Part shown: positions 1 to 8,761 of the stretch, piece after piece
Position numbering within the stretch: position 1 is the first letter of the stretch
Layout: every line of letters starts with the position of its first letter
Source: CAYLUN01 sp964386865
GTDB lineage: Bacteria; Verrucomicrobiota; Kiritimatiellia; RFP12; UBA1067
Assembly (NCBI GenBank): GCA_964386865.1
Contig: CAYLUN010000091.1
Coordinates: forward strand, 1-20,308
Direction: 5' to 3'
Length of the DNA stretch: 20,308 nucleotides
Translations under genes and position numbers: made by a program
Notes under the pieces: model-generated
What the model was told of the DNA's origin: nothing
The model's input: the letters and a program-made list of their open reading frames with translations, nothing else
The model's database searches: none

Positions 1-779
1 CCCTCGATCTCGACGAAGCGCTCGTAGTTGCCGGAGGTGGCTACGGCTTCGCCGCTGCGCATGAGGAACCGCGCGAGCAGCTCGTCGTTGAACGGGTTGC
101 GCACGCCGGTGCGCCAGCCGCCGCGGCCGGGCGCGGCCTCGCCGACGGCGCGCAGGTTGCCGCCGAGGTCGATCAGCAGGTTGGTGTGGCCGGCGGCGGT
201 GAGGCGTTGCCACGCGAGGTCCACAGCGTAGCCTTTGGCGATGGCGCCGAGGTCAAGTTGCATGCCCGCCGCGGGCAGACGCACGGCGGTGCTGTTCGTT
301 GCTGCCGAGAGCTCGACCGTGCGCCAGTCGGCCAGCGCGGCGGCGGCGCGGAGCTCGTCGGCGCGGGGCGGCGCGGGGCGCGGGGCCGCGCCGTTAAAGC
401 CCCAGGCGCGCATGATGGGGCCCACGAGAGGGTTGAACGCGCCGTCGCTCTCCGCGCATATAGCGAGCGAGAAGCGCAGCACGATGGCGAAGTCCGGAGG
501 GATCGGAACCGGCTCTGCGCCGCCCGCGGATCGGTTGACGGCGGCGAGGGCGCTGTCGGATTTCCACGCGGAGAGCTCGCGGTCGAGGTCGTCGAACGCG
601 GCCTGCGCGATGGTCAGGGCCTGCGGCGCGGACGCGTGGTCCGCGCACTGCACGGCCGCGAGGGTGCCCATGGTGGGCCACTGGAGTCGCACAGGTTCGG
701 GTGCTCGGCTGCAGGCGGGGGAGAGACACCACAAAGGCACAGCGAGCACAAAGAGGAACCAAGGGTAGTTACGTGTCAT
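1..779 (-). CDS. apbE: FAD:protein FMN transferase (ApbE), N-terminal part, cut by window edge
   Basis: This reading frame has no stop inside the window; it begins at ATG 779 and leaves at base 1, giving about 259 residues. ApbE enzymes use FAD to attach FMN covalently to Thr/Ser of target flavoproteins outside the cytoplasm. Family motifs are visible: MGT at residues 37-39, LDLGAIAKGYAVD from about residue 175, DLGGNLRAVG shortly after, and EAVATSGNYER near the cut end. The N-terminus is a hydrophobic signal (YPWFLFVLAVPLW) ending in SPAC, with Cys24 a possible lipid-anchor site; the lipobox is imperfect because -3 is Ser. The gene starts 12 nt after the stop of the C25 peptidase, so the two are probably co-transcribed. 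No Rnf, Nqr or other obvious flavinylation target is in the window. Family assignment is firm; the partner protein is unknown. Confidence 0.93.
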   Translation of the reverse strand, partial: MTRNYPWFLFVLAVPLWCLSPACSRAPEPVRLQWPTMGTLAAVQCADHASAPQALTIAQAAFDDLDRELSAWKSDSALAAVNRSAGGAEPVPIPPDFAIVLRFSLAICAESDGAFNPLVGPIMRAWGFNGAAPRPAPPRADELRAAAALADWRTVELSAATNSTAVRLPAAGMQLDLGAIAKGYAVDLAWQRLTAAGHTNLLIDLGGNLRAVGEAAPGRGGWRTGVRNPFNDELLARFLMRSGEAVATSGNYERFVEIE

Positions 780-791
780 GGGATAAGTCCA

Positions 792-3700
792 TTAGGGCAG
801 GCGTACGCGGAGGCGGAAGAAGTGAGTGGCGTGACCGTCGGGCAGTTCGACGGCGAGAGGTGCCCCGGTGCCGGGGATGTCGATGAGGCCAGCCAAGGGC
901 TGCCACGCGGGCGGCAGCAGCGTGGGCGTGGCCTCGATGGTGTAGAGGCGTCCGGCGGAGCCGTTCCAGACCAGCGAGAGGAGGAGGGGCTTGTTGGGCG
1001 TGGCTTGGAGCCCCACGGTGAAGCGGTCGCCCGGGTCGGTCGCGAGCGTGCCGGCGATCTCTTCGCTGGCGCTGCTCAGGCCGTCGCCGTCATAATCGCC
1101 CAGGGCGTCGAGCACCAGCAGCGAGGCCGTGAGCGGCGGGCTGGCGTTGCCGAAGGGGTCGCGGGCCACAACCGCGAACTCGCGCGTGACGTCCAGGCGG
1201 TTGGAGAGCGCGAGAGTGGCTGTGGTGACGGCGGTGCTGTTGGTGAGGTCGGGGGCGGGCGCGGAATCCGGCCGCGCCGTGACGCGGTAGCTCAGGGCGC
1301 CGGAGGAGGGCGTGTCGGTGGCCGCGGGCCAGGCGAGCGTGAGCAGGTTGGTGGTGATGGCGTAAGGGCCGACGGCGCTGCGCGGCGAGACGGCGAGCGC
1401 GCCGGGCCCGAAGACGGGCGGCACGTTGTCGACGGTGAAGCGCGCGGCGGTGTAGGTCTTGCCGTAGTAGCCGTTGGTGGCCGTGACGCGGATGAGCATC
1501 TGGGTGCTGAAGTCGAGGGGTGGAGCGACCGCGCGCGACGACCACGCGGCGCTGAGCTGGTTGGTGACGCGCATGCCGTTCGTGGCCGTGAGCAGGTTGG
1601 CGAGGCGGCCGTCCGGGCTGTTTGTAGGCGCGCTGCCGACGGCGGTGAGGATGTGGGTGAGCGCGGCGCACTGCCAGTGCTGGCCGCTGTCGGAAGACCA
1701 CTCGGTGGCGAGCGCCACCGGCTCGCCGTCGGCGTCGGCGACGCCCGAAGCGAGCCGAACAAGGCCGTCGCCGTCGGCGGACTGCGCGGCGGTCAGGTTC
1801 GGCAAGGCGGGGTAGTCGCGGATCTTGAGCTGCCAGTAGAAGCTCGTATTCGGGCTGACGGGGTCGTTGCTGAGGAGGGCTACGGTGAGGTTGCTGTTGC
1901 GCGCGTCCACGCTTGTGGGCAGGTTGCACCAGAGGATGCGCTTGTAGCCGCCTGCGGGAACCGTGTAGTTGTAGCCGCTCTCGATGCTGTGTGAGAAGCC
2001 CTGCTGCCAGATGAGCGGCGTGACGGCGACGTCGTCGATGTACCAGCCCTCTTTGTCGGTGTTGTTGTCGCCGCCGTAGTGGAAGCGGAAGACGACGGTT
2101 CGGCCTTGGAACCCGCTCTCCTCGGGGTACTCCTTGGCGAGGTCGAAGGTGGCCGTGCGCCAGCCCTCGGTGCCTTTGCCTGCGAGGCAAGGCGTGCCGT
2201 TGGTCCAGGGCGAGAAGGCCCAGCCGTAGATGGCGTGCGTGTAGGGCCCGCGCAGCTGCTGGAAGGTCGCGCCATTGTCCTTGGAGTATTCCACGATGCC
2301 GCCGTCATAGGCGCTGGAGGACGTTGAGCTGTAAAGTTCCGAGTAGATCCAGTACTTGAACGAGAGCGTGGCGTTGGCACCGATCAGGAGCGGGGGAAGG
2401 GCGATGGTGGCATGCACGGCGGGGCTGCCCGACGTACCGGCTGAGACGAGGCGGCTGTGGAGCGAGTAGGGGGCGGAGGTGAAGCGGTTGGTGGACGATG
2501 CCCACGGCTGGCCGAGAGACTCGCGGTTCCAGCAGGACAGAGCAGGGTCGAGCACGCTCTCCACGCGGGAGAAACGCATGGACCAGACGAGGTCGGCGTT
2601 GCCCGTGTTGTGGAGGTTCATGTAGGCGCAGGCGACGGTCTGCGTGGGCAGCGCGACAAAGGAGAGGTCGTGGAAGCGCGAGGTGTCGGCCACCGGATAA
2701 CACAGGAACAGATAGTAGACGGCGGTCTGGCTGGTGCGGCCTGACGGGTCGGTCGCGACGAGCTGATACTCGAAGTCGTCGCCGGGGGCGGAGGCGGAGC
2801 CGATCTGAGCTTCGAAGAGGTTGTTGGAGAGCGCCAGCAGGGGCGTCTCCTGCCAAGGCTCGGTCTTGCGGTGCCAGCGCACGACGGCGGTGCTGACCGC
2901 GTGGCTGTCCGTGAGGGTGGCGCGGATCGCGAAGGGGCCGGGGCGCGCCTGAACCTCGGCGAGCGGCGTGAACGCGATCAGGGGCGGCGCGGGAACCGAG
3001 GCTGCCGAGCGCGGGCTGGTGCGGTCGAGGAACTCCTCCGCCAGCGTGTAGCCGTCGGCGTCCTCGTCCGACTGCGGGTCTTGGCCGCTGGATCCGTAGT
3101 ACTGGGTCTCCCACCAGTCGGGGACGCCGTTGGCGTCGCCGTCAAGGGCGGCCGGCAGGTAATGGGCGGCCAGCGTGTGGGGCGCATCCATGGTGAGGGC
3201 TCCGAAAACGGGGCCGCTGCGCGCGGGCAGGGCGGGCGTACGCGTGCCGTCGAGCCGCCACTCGGCGAAGGCGAAGGCGCCGCCGTTCGAGACGGACAGC
3301 GTCTCAGGCGCGGCGGGTACGGCAAAGGCGCTCGCCGCCGCGACCCAGAGGGTCTGCGTGGGCTGGAGCCCGGCGTCCGCGCCCAGCAGGAGGCGGTATT
3401 CGCGCTGCCACAGCCACACGAGGTAAGAGGAGATGTCCATCTGGAACGAGACCGTGCGGTTGGTTCCGCTCTGGGGGGCGCTGCCGGTGCCGAAAAAGCC
3501 GCTGTTCGAGACCCGCGTGTCATCGGACAGCGGGACGATCGCGGGGGCTGAGGCGGTGGCGACGAGGCCGGAGGCGAAGTGGTGCGTGCCGTAGGCGGGG
3601 TCTGGCGCGCCGTAGTCGAGGGGCGAGCCGAGGATGTTGAGGGCGAGTCTGTCCGTGACATAGAAGACGGATTCGCCGACCGCGGGCCACACGCTTTCGA

Positions 3701-5759
3701 CGCCGGCGTAGTTGCGGGCGGTGATGCGGTAGCCGATGCGTGTGTTCGCGGGCTGTGCCGCGATGAAGCCCTCGAAGATGTTTCCGCTGGCCTGGGACAT
3801 GGCCTGCGTGTGGGTGATGGCCGGCTCGCGCGACGAGCGCCAGACGAACGAGACGGCGCCAGGGTCGAAGATGCCGACGGGCTCGACGCTGCACGCGGCG
3901 CGGTACGGAGCCTCCGTGTCGTAGGTGTTGGCGAGGGGCACGTGCGCGAGCGTCGGCGGCGTGACGTTGACGGAGGCGGCGAAGGGCGTCGCGGGGTCGC
4001 CCAGCAGGTTGAGCTCGTAGTAGACCCAGCGCCAGTAGCTCGCCGAGTAGGGCGAGACCAGAGAGAGGTTCGCGCGGCGCGAACGCTCGTTGATCTCGCC
4101 GAGGCGGGTGGCCGTGCCGCGGAAGGCGGCGTCCCAGAACGCGCGGTGGAAACGGTGCGAATAGCCGCCGATCACGTTGCCGTACTCCCAGCCGTCGCGC
4201 GCGTTCATGACCGCGGCGAAGGCGGCGTTGCTGACGGTGACAAGCTGCTCGGCGAAACAGTCGGGCGTGTCGAAGCCGCCGGAGCTGCACGCCTGCGAGT
4301 AGATGAAGTAAGGCAGTCCGTTGGTGAAGGCGCGCAGCGCGTTCATGTGGGAGGCGTTGGAGGTCACGATCTTGATGCACTGCTTGGTGGCGCCGTGCCC
4401 GATGTGGTTGACGGTGTGCAGGCTCTGGTTGAGAAAGGCCAGCGCATTGCTCGCGGTCCAGAGGCGCGCGGCGGAATCATAGAGGGTGATGTCCGCGTTG
4501 AACAGGCTCGTGTAAGGCGAGGTCTTGTAGCCGAGCGCGTCCAGCCCGTAGGCGGTGCTGCCGTTGCGGAGCTCGGTCATGAACCCGTCGGTGTAGACCA
4601 GCGTTCCCAGATCCATCTTTTCGGCGATAAACGCGTGGGGCGCGACCTCCGCGGGCGCGGCGCTTTCGTGGCGGAGCGTCTTGCGTACCATCTGCGCAAG
4701 CTCGGTGGCGTTGGTGACGGGAAAGCGGCCGACCATGACCTCGGCGGTGAGGTCGACGTCGCCGCCGCCCACGCCGTCGGTGACCTCGCCGTAGCGGCCG
4801 TTGCCATTGTTGTCGAACGAGCCGTCCATGCACCCGTAGTAGATGGCGTCGGCCGGAATCTCGGCGGTGCGGTCGATGTAGATGTCGCGAAAGAAGACAT
4901 ACAGCTTCTGGACGGGGACGAGGTCGAAGGTGCCGCCCAGCAGGAGGTAGCGCAGCCCCCAGGTCTGGTAGGCGTCCTGCACGAAGGCGCGGATCTTGGC
5001 GGAGGCGTTCGTGCCCGCGTAGTTCTGGTAGATCCACTCCGTCGAAACGAGCGCGGGGGTGAACCCGGCGGCGGCGCGCGCGGCGCAGAGGGCCTGGAAG
5101 TTCCACGGGCCCGGGGCGCGGTAGAGCAGGTTCGAGGGGGAGACAACGACATAGGTGTGCGTGCCGGGCGCAAGCGACGAGGCGAGCGCCGCGCGTAGGG
5201 CGGGGGTCGCGGCGGTGGCGGGCTGCGCGCGCAGCGTGACGGTGACGGTGACGGTCTCCGCCGCGAGCAGGAGCGCGCGTGTGGGAGACACGCGCACGGG
5301 CGGCACCTGAACCGAAAGCAGGGTGCCGCCGTCTGTGGAGTCGGTGCGCCAGACGGGGCTGGCGAGGTCCGGATAAGGCGCGTCGGAACCGTAGATCGCG
5401 GGGTCGGGGCCGACGGCTGGCGCGGGCGGGTCGCTCGGCTGGCGCGGGGGCTGGCCCCATTCGACGGGCGAGGCGAGGGGGATCTCGCGGATGCGGCCGG
5501 GCGTCAGCGAGACCGTCGCGACCGCGAAGCCGTCGGGCACGTCGAACGCGACGCCGCACACGGGCAGGGCGGGCTTGCCGGGCGGGGCCTCCGTCGCGCC
5601 GTCCGGCAGGGTCACGCGCGACAGGCCTTCAGACGTCAGCGTGACGGTCGGAAGGGGGAAGGAGAGCGCCCGCGACAGGCCTTCGGCAGGGGCGGCCACG
5701 AGACCGCCCGCGTGCAAGGCGATCGCCGCCGCCCACGAGATATGGAAGAGTCGCCTCAC
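792..5759 (-). CDS. Secreted gingipain-like C25 cysteine peptidase, multidomain, 1655 aa
   Basis: The start is GTG 5759; an in-frame TGA lies just upstream and no better start follows. Residues 1-23 form a Sec signal (MRRLFHISW then an Ala/Leu-rich core). A C25-like Rossmann-type region begins near residue 200 (TYVVVSPSNLLY, later RYLLLGGTFDLVPVQ). The catalytic pair is visible: His455 in HIGHGATK and Cys491 in YSQACSSGGFD, 36 residues apart as expected for gingipains. Behind it are Ig/Fn-like beta-rich stretches, an Asp-rich Ca2+-binding thrombospondin-type-3-like segment at about 875-905 (DANGVPDWWE, DEDADGYTLAEE), a MAM/immune-inhibitor-like module ending in GWYIDDVAV near 1239, and a second DYDGDGLSSASEE motif near 1555. 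The C-terminus ends HFFRLRVRLP. It probably cleaves proteins outside the cell. Substrate and secretion route are not readable. It is the first gene of a two-gene unit with apbE. Confidence 0.88.
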   Translation of the reverse strand: MRRLFHISWAAAIALHAGGLVAAPAEGLSRALSFPLPTVTLTSEGLSRVTLPDGATEAPPGKPALPVCGVAFDVPDGFAVATVSLTPGRIREIPLASPVEWGQPPRQPSDPPAPAVGPDPAIYGSDAPYPDLASPVWRTDSTDGGTLLSVQVPPVRVSPTRALLLAAETVTVTVTLRAQPATAATPALRAALASSLAPGTHTYVVVSPSNLLYRAPGPWNFQALCAARAAAGFTPALVSTEWIYQNYAGTNASAKIRAFVQDAYQTWGLRYLLLGGTFDLVPVQKLYVFFRDIYIDRTAEIPADAIYYGCMDGSFDNNGNGRYGEVTDGVGGGDVDLTAEVMVGRFPVTNATELAQMVRKTLRHESAAPAEVAPHAFIAEKMDLGTLVYTDGFMTELRNGSTAYGLDALGYKTSPYTSLFNADITLYDSAARLWTASNALAFLNQSLHTVNHIGHGATKQCIKIVTSNASHMNALRAFTNGLPYFIYSQACSSGGFDTPDCFAEQLVTVSNAAFAAVMNARDGWEYGNVIGGYSHRFHRAFWDAAFRGTATRLGEINERSRRANLSLVSPYSASYWRWVYYELNLLGDPATPFAASVNVTPPTLAHVPLANTYDTEAPYRAACSVEPVGIFDPGAVSFVWRSSREPAITHTQAMSQASGNIFEGFIAAQPANTRIGYRITARNYAGVESVWPAVGESVFYVTDRLALNILGSPLDYGAPDPAYGTHHFASGLVATASAPAIVPLSDDTRVSNSGFFGTGSAPQSGTNRTVSFQMDISSYLVWLWQREYRLLLGADAGLQPTQTLWVAAASAFAVPAAPETLSVSNGGAFAFAEWRLDGTRTPALPARSGPVFGALTMDAPHTLAAHYLPAALDGDANGVPDWWETQYYGSSGQDPQSDEDADGYTLAEEFLDRTSPRSAASVPAPPLIAFTPLAEVQARPGPFAIRATLTDSHAVSTAVVRWHRKTEPWQETPLLALSNNLFEAQIGSASAPGDDFEYQLVATDPSGRTSQTAVYYLFLCYPVADTSRFHDLSFVALPTQTVACAYMNLHNTGNADLVWSMRFSRVESVLDPALSCWNRESLGQPWASSTNRFTSAPYSLHSRLVSAGTSGSPAVHATIALPPLLIGANATLSFKYWIYSELYSSTSSSAYDGGIVEYSKDNGATFQQLRGPYTHAIYGWAFSPWTNGTPCLAGKGTEGWRTATFDLAKEYPEESGFQGRTVVFRFHYGGDNNTDKEGWYIDDVAVTPLIWQQGFSHSIESGYNYTVPAGGYKRILWCNLPTSVDARNSNLTVALLSNDPVSPNTSFYWQLKIRDYPALPNLTAAQSADGDGLVRLASGVADADGEPVALATEWSSDSGQHWQCAALTHILTAVGSAPTNSPDGRLANLLTATNGMRVTNQLSAAWSSRAVAPPLDFSTQMLIRVTATNGYYGKTYTAARFTVDNVPPVFGPGALAVSPRSAVGPYAITTNLLTLAWPAATDTPSSGALSYRVTARPDSAPAPDLTNSTAVTTATLALSNRLDVTREFAVVARDPFGNASPPLTASLLVLDALGDYDGDGLSSASEEIAGTLATDPGDRFTVGLQATPNKPLLLSLVWNGSAGRLYTIEATPTLLPPAWQPLAGLIDIPGTGAPLAVELPDGHATHFFRLRVRLP

Positions 5760-5766
5760 GCCGTGT

Positions 5767-5796
5767 ATTCTAGTTCACGTTCGCAGGGCGCGTAAA
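5767..5796 (-). promoter_or_regulatory. Possible promoter of the C25 peptidase
   Basis: Read on the minus strand, TTTACG (5796-5791) and TAGAAT (5772-5767) are separated by 18 bp. The predicted transcript would begin at about 5760, directly at the GTG start at 5759, which also has no Shine-Dalgarno sequence. A leaderless transcript is therefore possible. The -35 match is weak. Confidence 0.35.
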
Positions 5797-5810
5797 CCCT
5801 GAAATTCGAC

Positions 5811-5839
5811 TTGGTATCCGCGGGGCGTTTCACTAAAAT
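5811..5839 (+). promoter_or_regulatory. Sigma70-like promoter of the propeller-epimerase pair
   Basis: TTGGTA (5811-5816) and TAAAAT (5834-5839) are separated by 17 bp within the 128-bp divergent gap. The expected transcript start is near 5846. A small 6-bp inverted repeat (ACACAC 5841-5846, GTGTGT 5859-5864) lies at the start of the leader and could be a hairpin or operator half-sites. Confidence 0.5.
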
Positions 5840-5887
5840 GACACACATCACAGTTCTCGTGTGTATTTCTGGATAAAGGATGCGATT

Positions 5888-7114
5888 ATGCTGAAACTCG
5901 GTTTGGCGCTTGGAGTGGCTTGGGGCGTGTGTCTGGGGGCGGGCGCGGGCGACTGGACGCAGTGGCGGGGCAGCAACCGCGACTTGATCGTGACAGGCGA
6001 GTCGCTGCTGGCGAGCTGGCCGGAAGGCGGGCCGCAGCGGCTCTGGCTGGCCGATCTGCCGGGCGAGGGGTATTCTGAGCCGGTCGTCGTGGGCGGAATG
6101 ATCTTCATCACGGGCAGCACGGGCGACAAGAAGGACCGCAAAGGATCCCTCTACGCGCTTAGCGCGAAAGACGGCTCGCTGCTGTGGCAGAACGAGTACG
6201 GCCCGGAGTGGGGCGCGAGCTTCGAGTTTGCGCGCACCTCGCCCACGGTTGTGGACGGGCTCGTCTATGTGATCGGCGGGCAGGGTCACATCGCGTGCGT
6301 GGAGGCGAAGAGCGGCAAGACGGCGTGGTCCGTGGACACGCATCAGGTGTACGGCGGTCGGAACATCACGTGGGGCATCGCGGAGAATGCGCTGGTCTAC
6401 GACGGCAAAGTGATCTGCCAGCCGGGCGGCCCGGACACTTCGGTCGTGGCGCTGAACGCCAAGACCGGCAAGCTGGTGTGGCAGAGCAAAGGGCTCGGCG
6501 AGCGCAGCGCGTACTGCTCGCCCGCGCTGATCACGCTCAACGGCAGGCGCCAGGTGGTCACGATGCTGGAGGACAACGTCGTCGGCGTGGACGCCGAAAC
6601 CGGCGCCCCCATTTGGAAGCATCCGCACCGCAACAAATACGCGGTGCACCCCAACACGCCGGTGCTGTGCGGCAAGGATCGGATTTTCGTTTCGTCGGGC
6701 TACGGCTACGGGTCGGAGTGCCTGGAGATCGCCGGCGGCTCGGCTAAAGTCGTCTGGACGGACAAAGGCTCCGACAATCACTTTCAGGGCGTGGCGTTCC
6801 ATCAGGGGCGTCTGTTCTCGTCCGGCGGCGGACGGCTGACCTGCTTCGACCCGGAGAGCGGCCGGCCGGTCTACAGCGTCGAGGGCGCGAAGAAGACGTC
6901 CTTCTGCATCACGCCGGCCGGAATGATCACCTATGACGAGAACGGCGGCAAGGTGATGTTGGTTCAGGTGAAGCCGGACGCGTGCAGCGTGATTTCGTCG
7001 TTCAAAGTCGAGTATGGAAACGGGCAGCACTGGTCGTCGCCGGTGGTTGCGAACGGCGTGCTTTATCTGCGGCGCGGCAAAGGGATCGCGGCATACGCGG
7101 TCGGAGCCAAGTGA
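5888..7114 (+). CDS. Secreted PQQ-like beta-propeller protein
   Basis: The chosen start is ATG 5888 (408 aa), because AAAGGA at 5875-5880 is a good ribosome site at 7-nt spacing. A GTG at 5861 in frame would add nine residues that do not look like a signal. Residues 1-22 are a Sec signal, followed by DWTQWRGSNRD, the hallmark start of this exported family. Propeller blades repeat as LYALSAKDGSLLW, IACVEAKSGKTAW, VVALNAKTGKLVW, VVGVDAETGAPIW and LTCFDPESGRPVY, roughly one per 50-60 residues. No quinone-dehydrogenase catalytic or haem-binding motif is visible, so this is better read as a propeller scaffold or binding protein than as an alcohol dehydrogenase. It lies 11 nt upstream of the epimerase gene and is probably co-translated with it. 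Its biochemical role is unknown. Confidence 0.85.
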   Translation: MLKLGLALGVAWGVCLGAGAGDWTQWRGSNRDLIVTGESLLASWPEGGPQRLWLADLPGEGYSEPVVVGGMIFITGSTGDKKDRKGSLYALSAKDGSLLWQNEYGPEWGASFEFARTSPTVVDGLVYVIGGQGHIACVEAKSGKTAWSVDTHQVYGGRNITWGIAENALVYDGKVICQPGGPDTSVVALNAKTGKLVWQSKGLGERSAYCSPALITLNGRRQVVTMLEDNVVGVDAETGAPIWKHPHRNKYAVHPNTPVLCGKDRIFVSSGYGYGSECLEIAGGSAKVVWTDKGSDNHFQGVAFHQGRLFSSGGGRLTCFDPESGRPVYSVEGAKKTSFCITPAGMITYDENGGKVMLVQVKPDACSVISSFKVEYGNGQHWSSPVVANGVLYLRRGKGIAAYAVGAK

Positions 7115-7125
7115 GGAGGTCGGTG

Positions 7126-8307
7126 ATGAGGACAGGGATGCGTGGTGCGGTGTTGGCCGGAGTCGCTGCGGCGGCTGTTACCGGCTGTCTGACAGACAAA
7201 GGAGCGGGTGCGAAGATGAGCGCTGGAACAGAGCCTTCTGTGGTGGTGAAGCCTTTCGGAAAAACGAAAGACGGGCAACTCGTGCACCAGTACACGCTGA
7301 CCGGCGCGGGCGGCGTGGTGATGGACGTGATCGACTACGGCGGCAAGGTGGTACGGCTGTTCACGCCGGATCGCTCGGGCGCCATGAAGGACATCACGTT
7401 GGGTTTCAACGACGTGGCCGGCTATGAGACGCAGGACAAGTACTTCGGCTCGCTCATCGGCCGCTACGGCAACCGCATCGCCAACGGCAAGTTCACGCTG
7501 GACGGCAAGGCCTACACGCTGCCGACCAACAACGATCCGGGCGGTCTGCCCTGCTCGCTGCACGGCGGCGACAAGGGCTTCGACGCCTACGTGTGGCACA
7601 GCGAGCCGCTGTCGGAAGGCAAGAGCGTCGGCGTGAAGTTCACGATGACCAGCCCCGACGGCGACCAGGGCTATCCGGGCAAGCTCGACGTCACCGTGTC
7701 GTACTGGCTCACGCCCGCGAACGTGTGGCGCATCGAGTACGAGGCCGTGACGGATAAAGCGACGCCGGTCAACCTGACCCAGCACCTCTACTTCAACTTC
7801 AAGGGCGAGGCCGAGGGCAACATTCTGGATCACGAGCTGACGCTCTTCGCCGACAGCATCACGCCGGTCACCAAAGGCCTGATCCCGACCGGGCAGCTCC
7901 AGCCCGTGAAGGGCACGCCCTTCGACTTCACGACGCCGTGGCAGATCGGGCGCCGCATCAACGCGAACGACGAGCAGCTCAAGTTCGGCGGCGGCTACGA
8001 CCACAACTGGGTGCTGAACAGCAAGGGCGGCAAGCTCGCCCCGGCTGCAGCCCTCTACGAGCAGACGACCGGCCGCTTCCTGGAAGTGTGGACGACCGAG
8101 CCGTGCATCCAGTTCTACTGCGGTAACTTCCTGACGGACAAGGTGCCGAGCAAGCAGGCGGGCAAGAACCTCTGCTACCGCGGCGGCTTGGCGCTGGAGA
8201 CCCAGCACGCGCCCGACTCCCCGAACCAGCCGAATTTCCCGACGACGATCCTGCGCCCCGGCGAAGTCTACAAGACGGTGACGGAGTATCGGTTCGGCGC
8301 GAAGTAA
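7126..8307 (+). CDS. galM: Lipoprotein aldose 1-epimerase (galactose mutarotase family)
   Basis: The start is ATG 7126 behind a GAGGAGG ribosome site that overlaps the stop of the preceding gene; the product is 393 aa. The enzyme interconverts alpha and beta anomers of aldoses. Family residues are in place: His146 in CSLHGGDKGFD, the acid His220 in NLTQHLYFNF, and the base Glu358 in ALETQHAPDSPNQPNFP. YDHNW and CIQFYCGNFL are also typical. Unlike the cytoplasmic E. coli enzyme, the N-terminus (MRTGMRGAVLAGVAAAAVTGC) is a lipoprotein signal with the good lipobox VTGC, so it should work in the periplasm or at the outer membrane on sugars released outside the cell. The exact sugar (galactose, glucose, xylose or other) cannot be told. 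It forms an operon with the propeller protein. Confidence 0.93.
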   Translation: MRTGMRGAVLAGVAAAAVTGCLTDKGAGAKMSAGTEPSVVVKPFGKTKDGQLVHQYTLTGAGGVVMDVIDYGGKVVRLFTPDRSGAMKDITLGFNDVAGYETQDKYFGSLIGRYGNRIANGKFTLDGKAYTLPTNNDPGGLPCSLHGGDKGFDAYVWHSEPLSEGKSVGVKFTMTSPDGDQGYPGKLDVTVSYWLTPANVWRIEYEAVTDKATPVNLTQHLYFNFKGEAEGNILDHELTLFADSITPVTKGLIPTGQLQPVKGTPFDFTTPWQIGRRINANDEQLKFGGGYDHNWVLNSKGGKLAPAAALYEQTTGRFLEVWTTEPCIQFYCGNFLTDKVPSKQAGKNLCYRGGLALETQHAPDSPNQPNFPTTILRPGEVYKTVTEYRFGAK

Positions 8308-8331
8308 GCAGGCCGCATCAAACATTGGGAG

Positions 8332-8351
8332 GGCCGGGTACCACCCCGGCC
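8332..8351 (+). terminator. GC-rich hairpin after the epimerase gene
   Basis: GGCCGGG (8332-8338) pairs perfectly with CCCGGCC (8345-8351) across a 6-nt loop, 24 bases after the stop codon. No T run follows, so it is either a weak or rho-assisted terminator or another of the hairpin repeats (GGGAGG lies directly before it). Confidence 0.35.
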
Positions 8352-8501
8352 TAGAGCGGTTTCAATAAATGTGTGGCCGACCTGCGGCTCGCGAGGACGC
8401 TCGCCCTCCATGCGAATTTGGGGCGATTCTCTGGAGGGCGAGCGTCCTCGCGAGCCGTATCGCATGGCGAAGTCGGCTACTGATCAGATGAAACCGCTCT
8501 A
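8352..8501. mobile_element. TA-flanked nested palindrome, MITE-like, 146 bp
   Basis: The element is bounded by TA on each side (8352-8353, 8500-8501). The termini GAGCGGTTTCA (8354-8364) and TGAAACCGCTC (8489-8499) are perfect inverted repeats. Inside are a 6-bp pair (8376-8381 with 8472-8477) and a perfect 26-bp pair (8385-8410 with 8432-8457) around a 21-nt loop. It encodes no protein of its own. TA duplication with short inverted ends is known for IS630/Tc1-mariner-type elements, so this may be a non-autonomous derivative; a plain extragenic palindrome is the alternative. The minus strand of the 26-bp arm reads MEGERPREP in one frame, a fortuitous peptide. Confidence 0.6.
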
Positions 8502-8761
8502 GTGGAGCGGGCTTTAGTGGACGGGCTTGAAACAGGATAGGGTGTGTGCTACCGTTCAAAGCTTGTTAGAGAGGGGCACACCCTTTCTGGTTGCTTGACG
8601 CGTATTGTAATTCAAATCGTTTCGCTCATAGGCGTCCGTGCATTCCATTTTCAGCCGTGCTGTCGAACGACACACGGATTCTTTTTTGACGCATATGATA
8701 GATTGGCGGGTGCCGCTCCAGAAATATGCGTGACGATCAATATCAGGTTGGCCACGATATA
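8502..8761. other. Gene-free, AT-richer stretch
   Basis: No convincing gene is seen. An 8-bp inverted repeat (AGGGTGTG 8539-8546, CACACCCT 8577-8584) could form a stem around a 30-nt loop. Base composition becomes clearly more AT-rich from about 8560 and stays so to about 9070, unlike the neighbouring genes, which suggests imported or non-selected DNA. Open frames crossing it on either strand lack family features or a ribosome site. Confidence 0.45.

Noticed and set aside
186..1994. 602-aa open frame on the plus strand opposite the C25 peptidase
   Set aside because: It is Gly/Arg/Ala-rich, without domains or ribosome site; it covers the ApbE and C25 genes, whose motifs are clear. High GC produces long antisense frames.
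3579..5198. 539-aa plus-strand frame opposite the C25 catalytic domain
   Set aside because: Low-complexity Val/Arg/Gly composition and complete overlap with the His455/Cys491-bearing gene.
5842..5887. Riboswitch in the leader of the propeller gene
   Set aside because: The leader is about 40 nt with a 6-bp stem, too short for any known class.
8332..8502. CRISPR array
   Set aside because: Only palindromic arms occur; there are no regularly spaced direct repeats with unique spacers here or elsewhere in the window.
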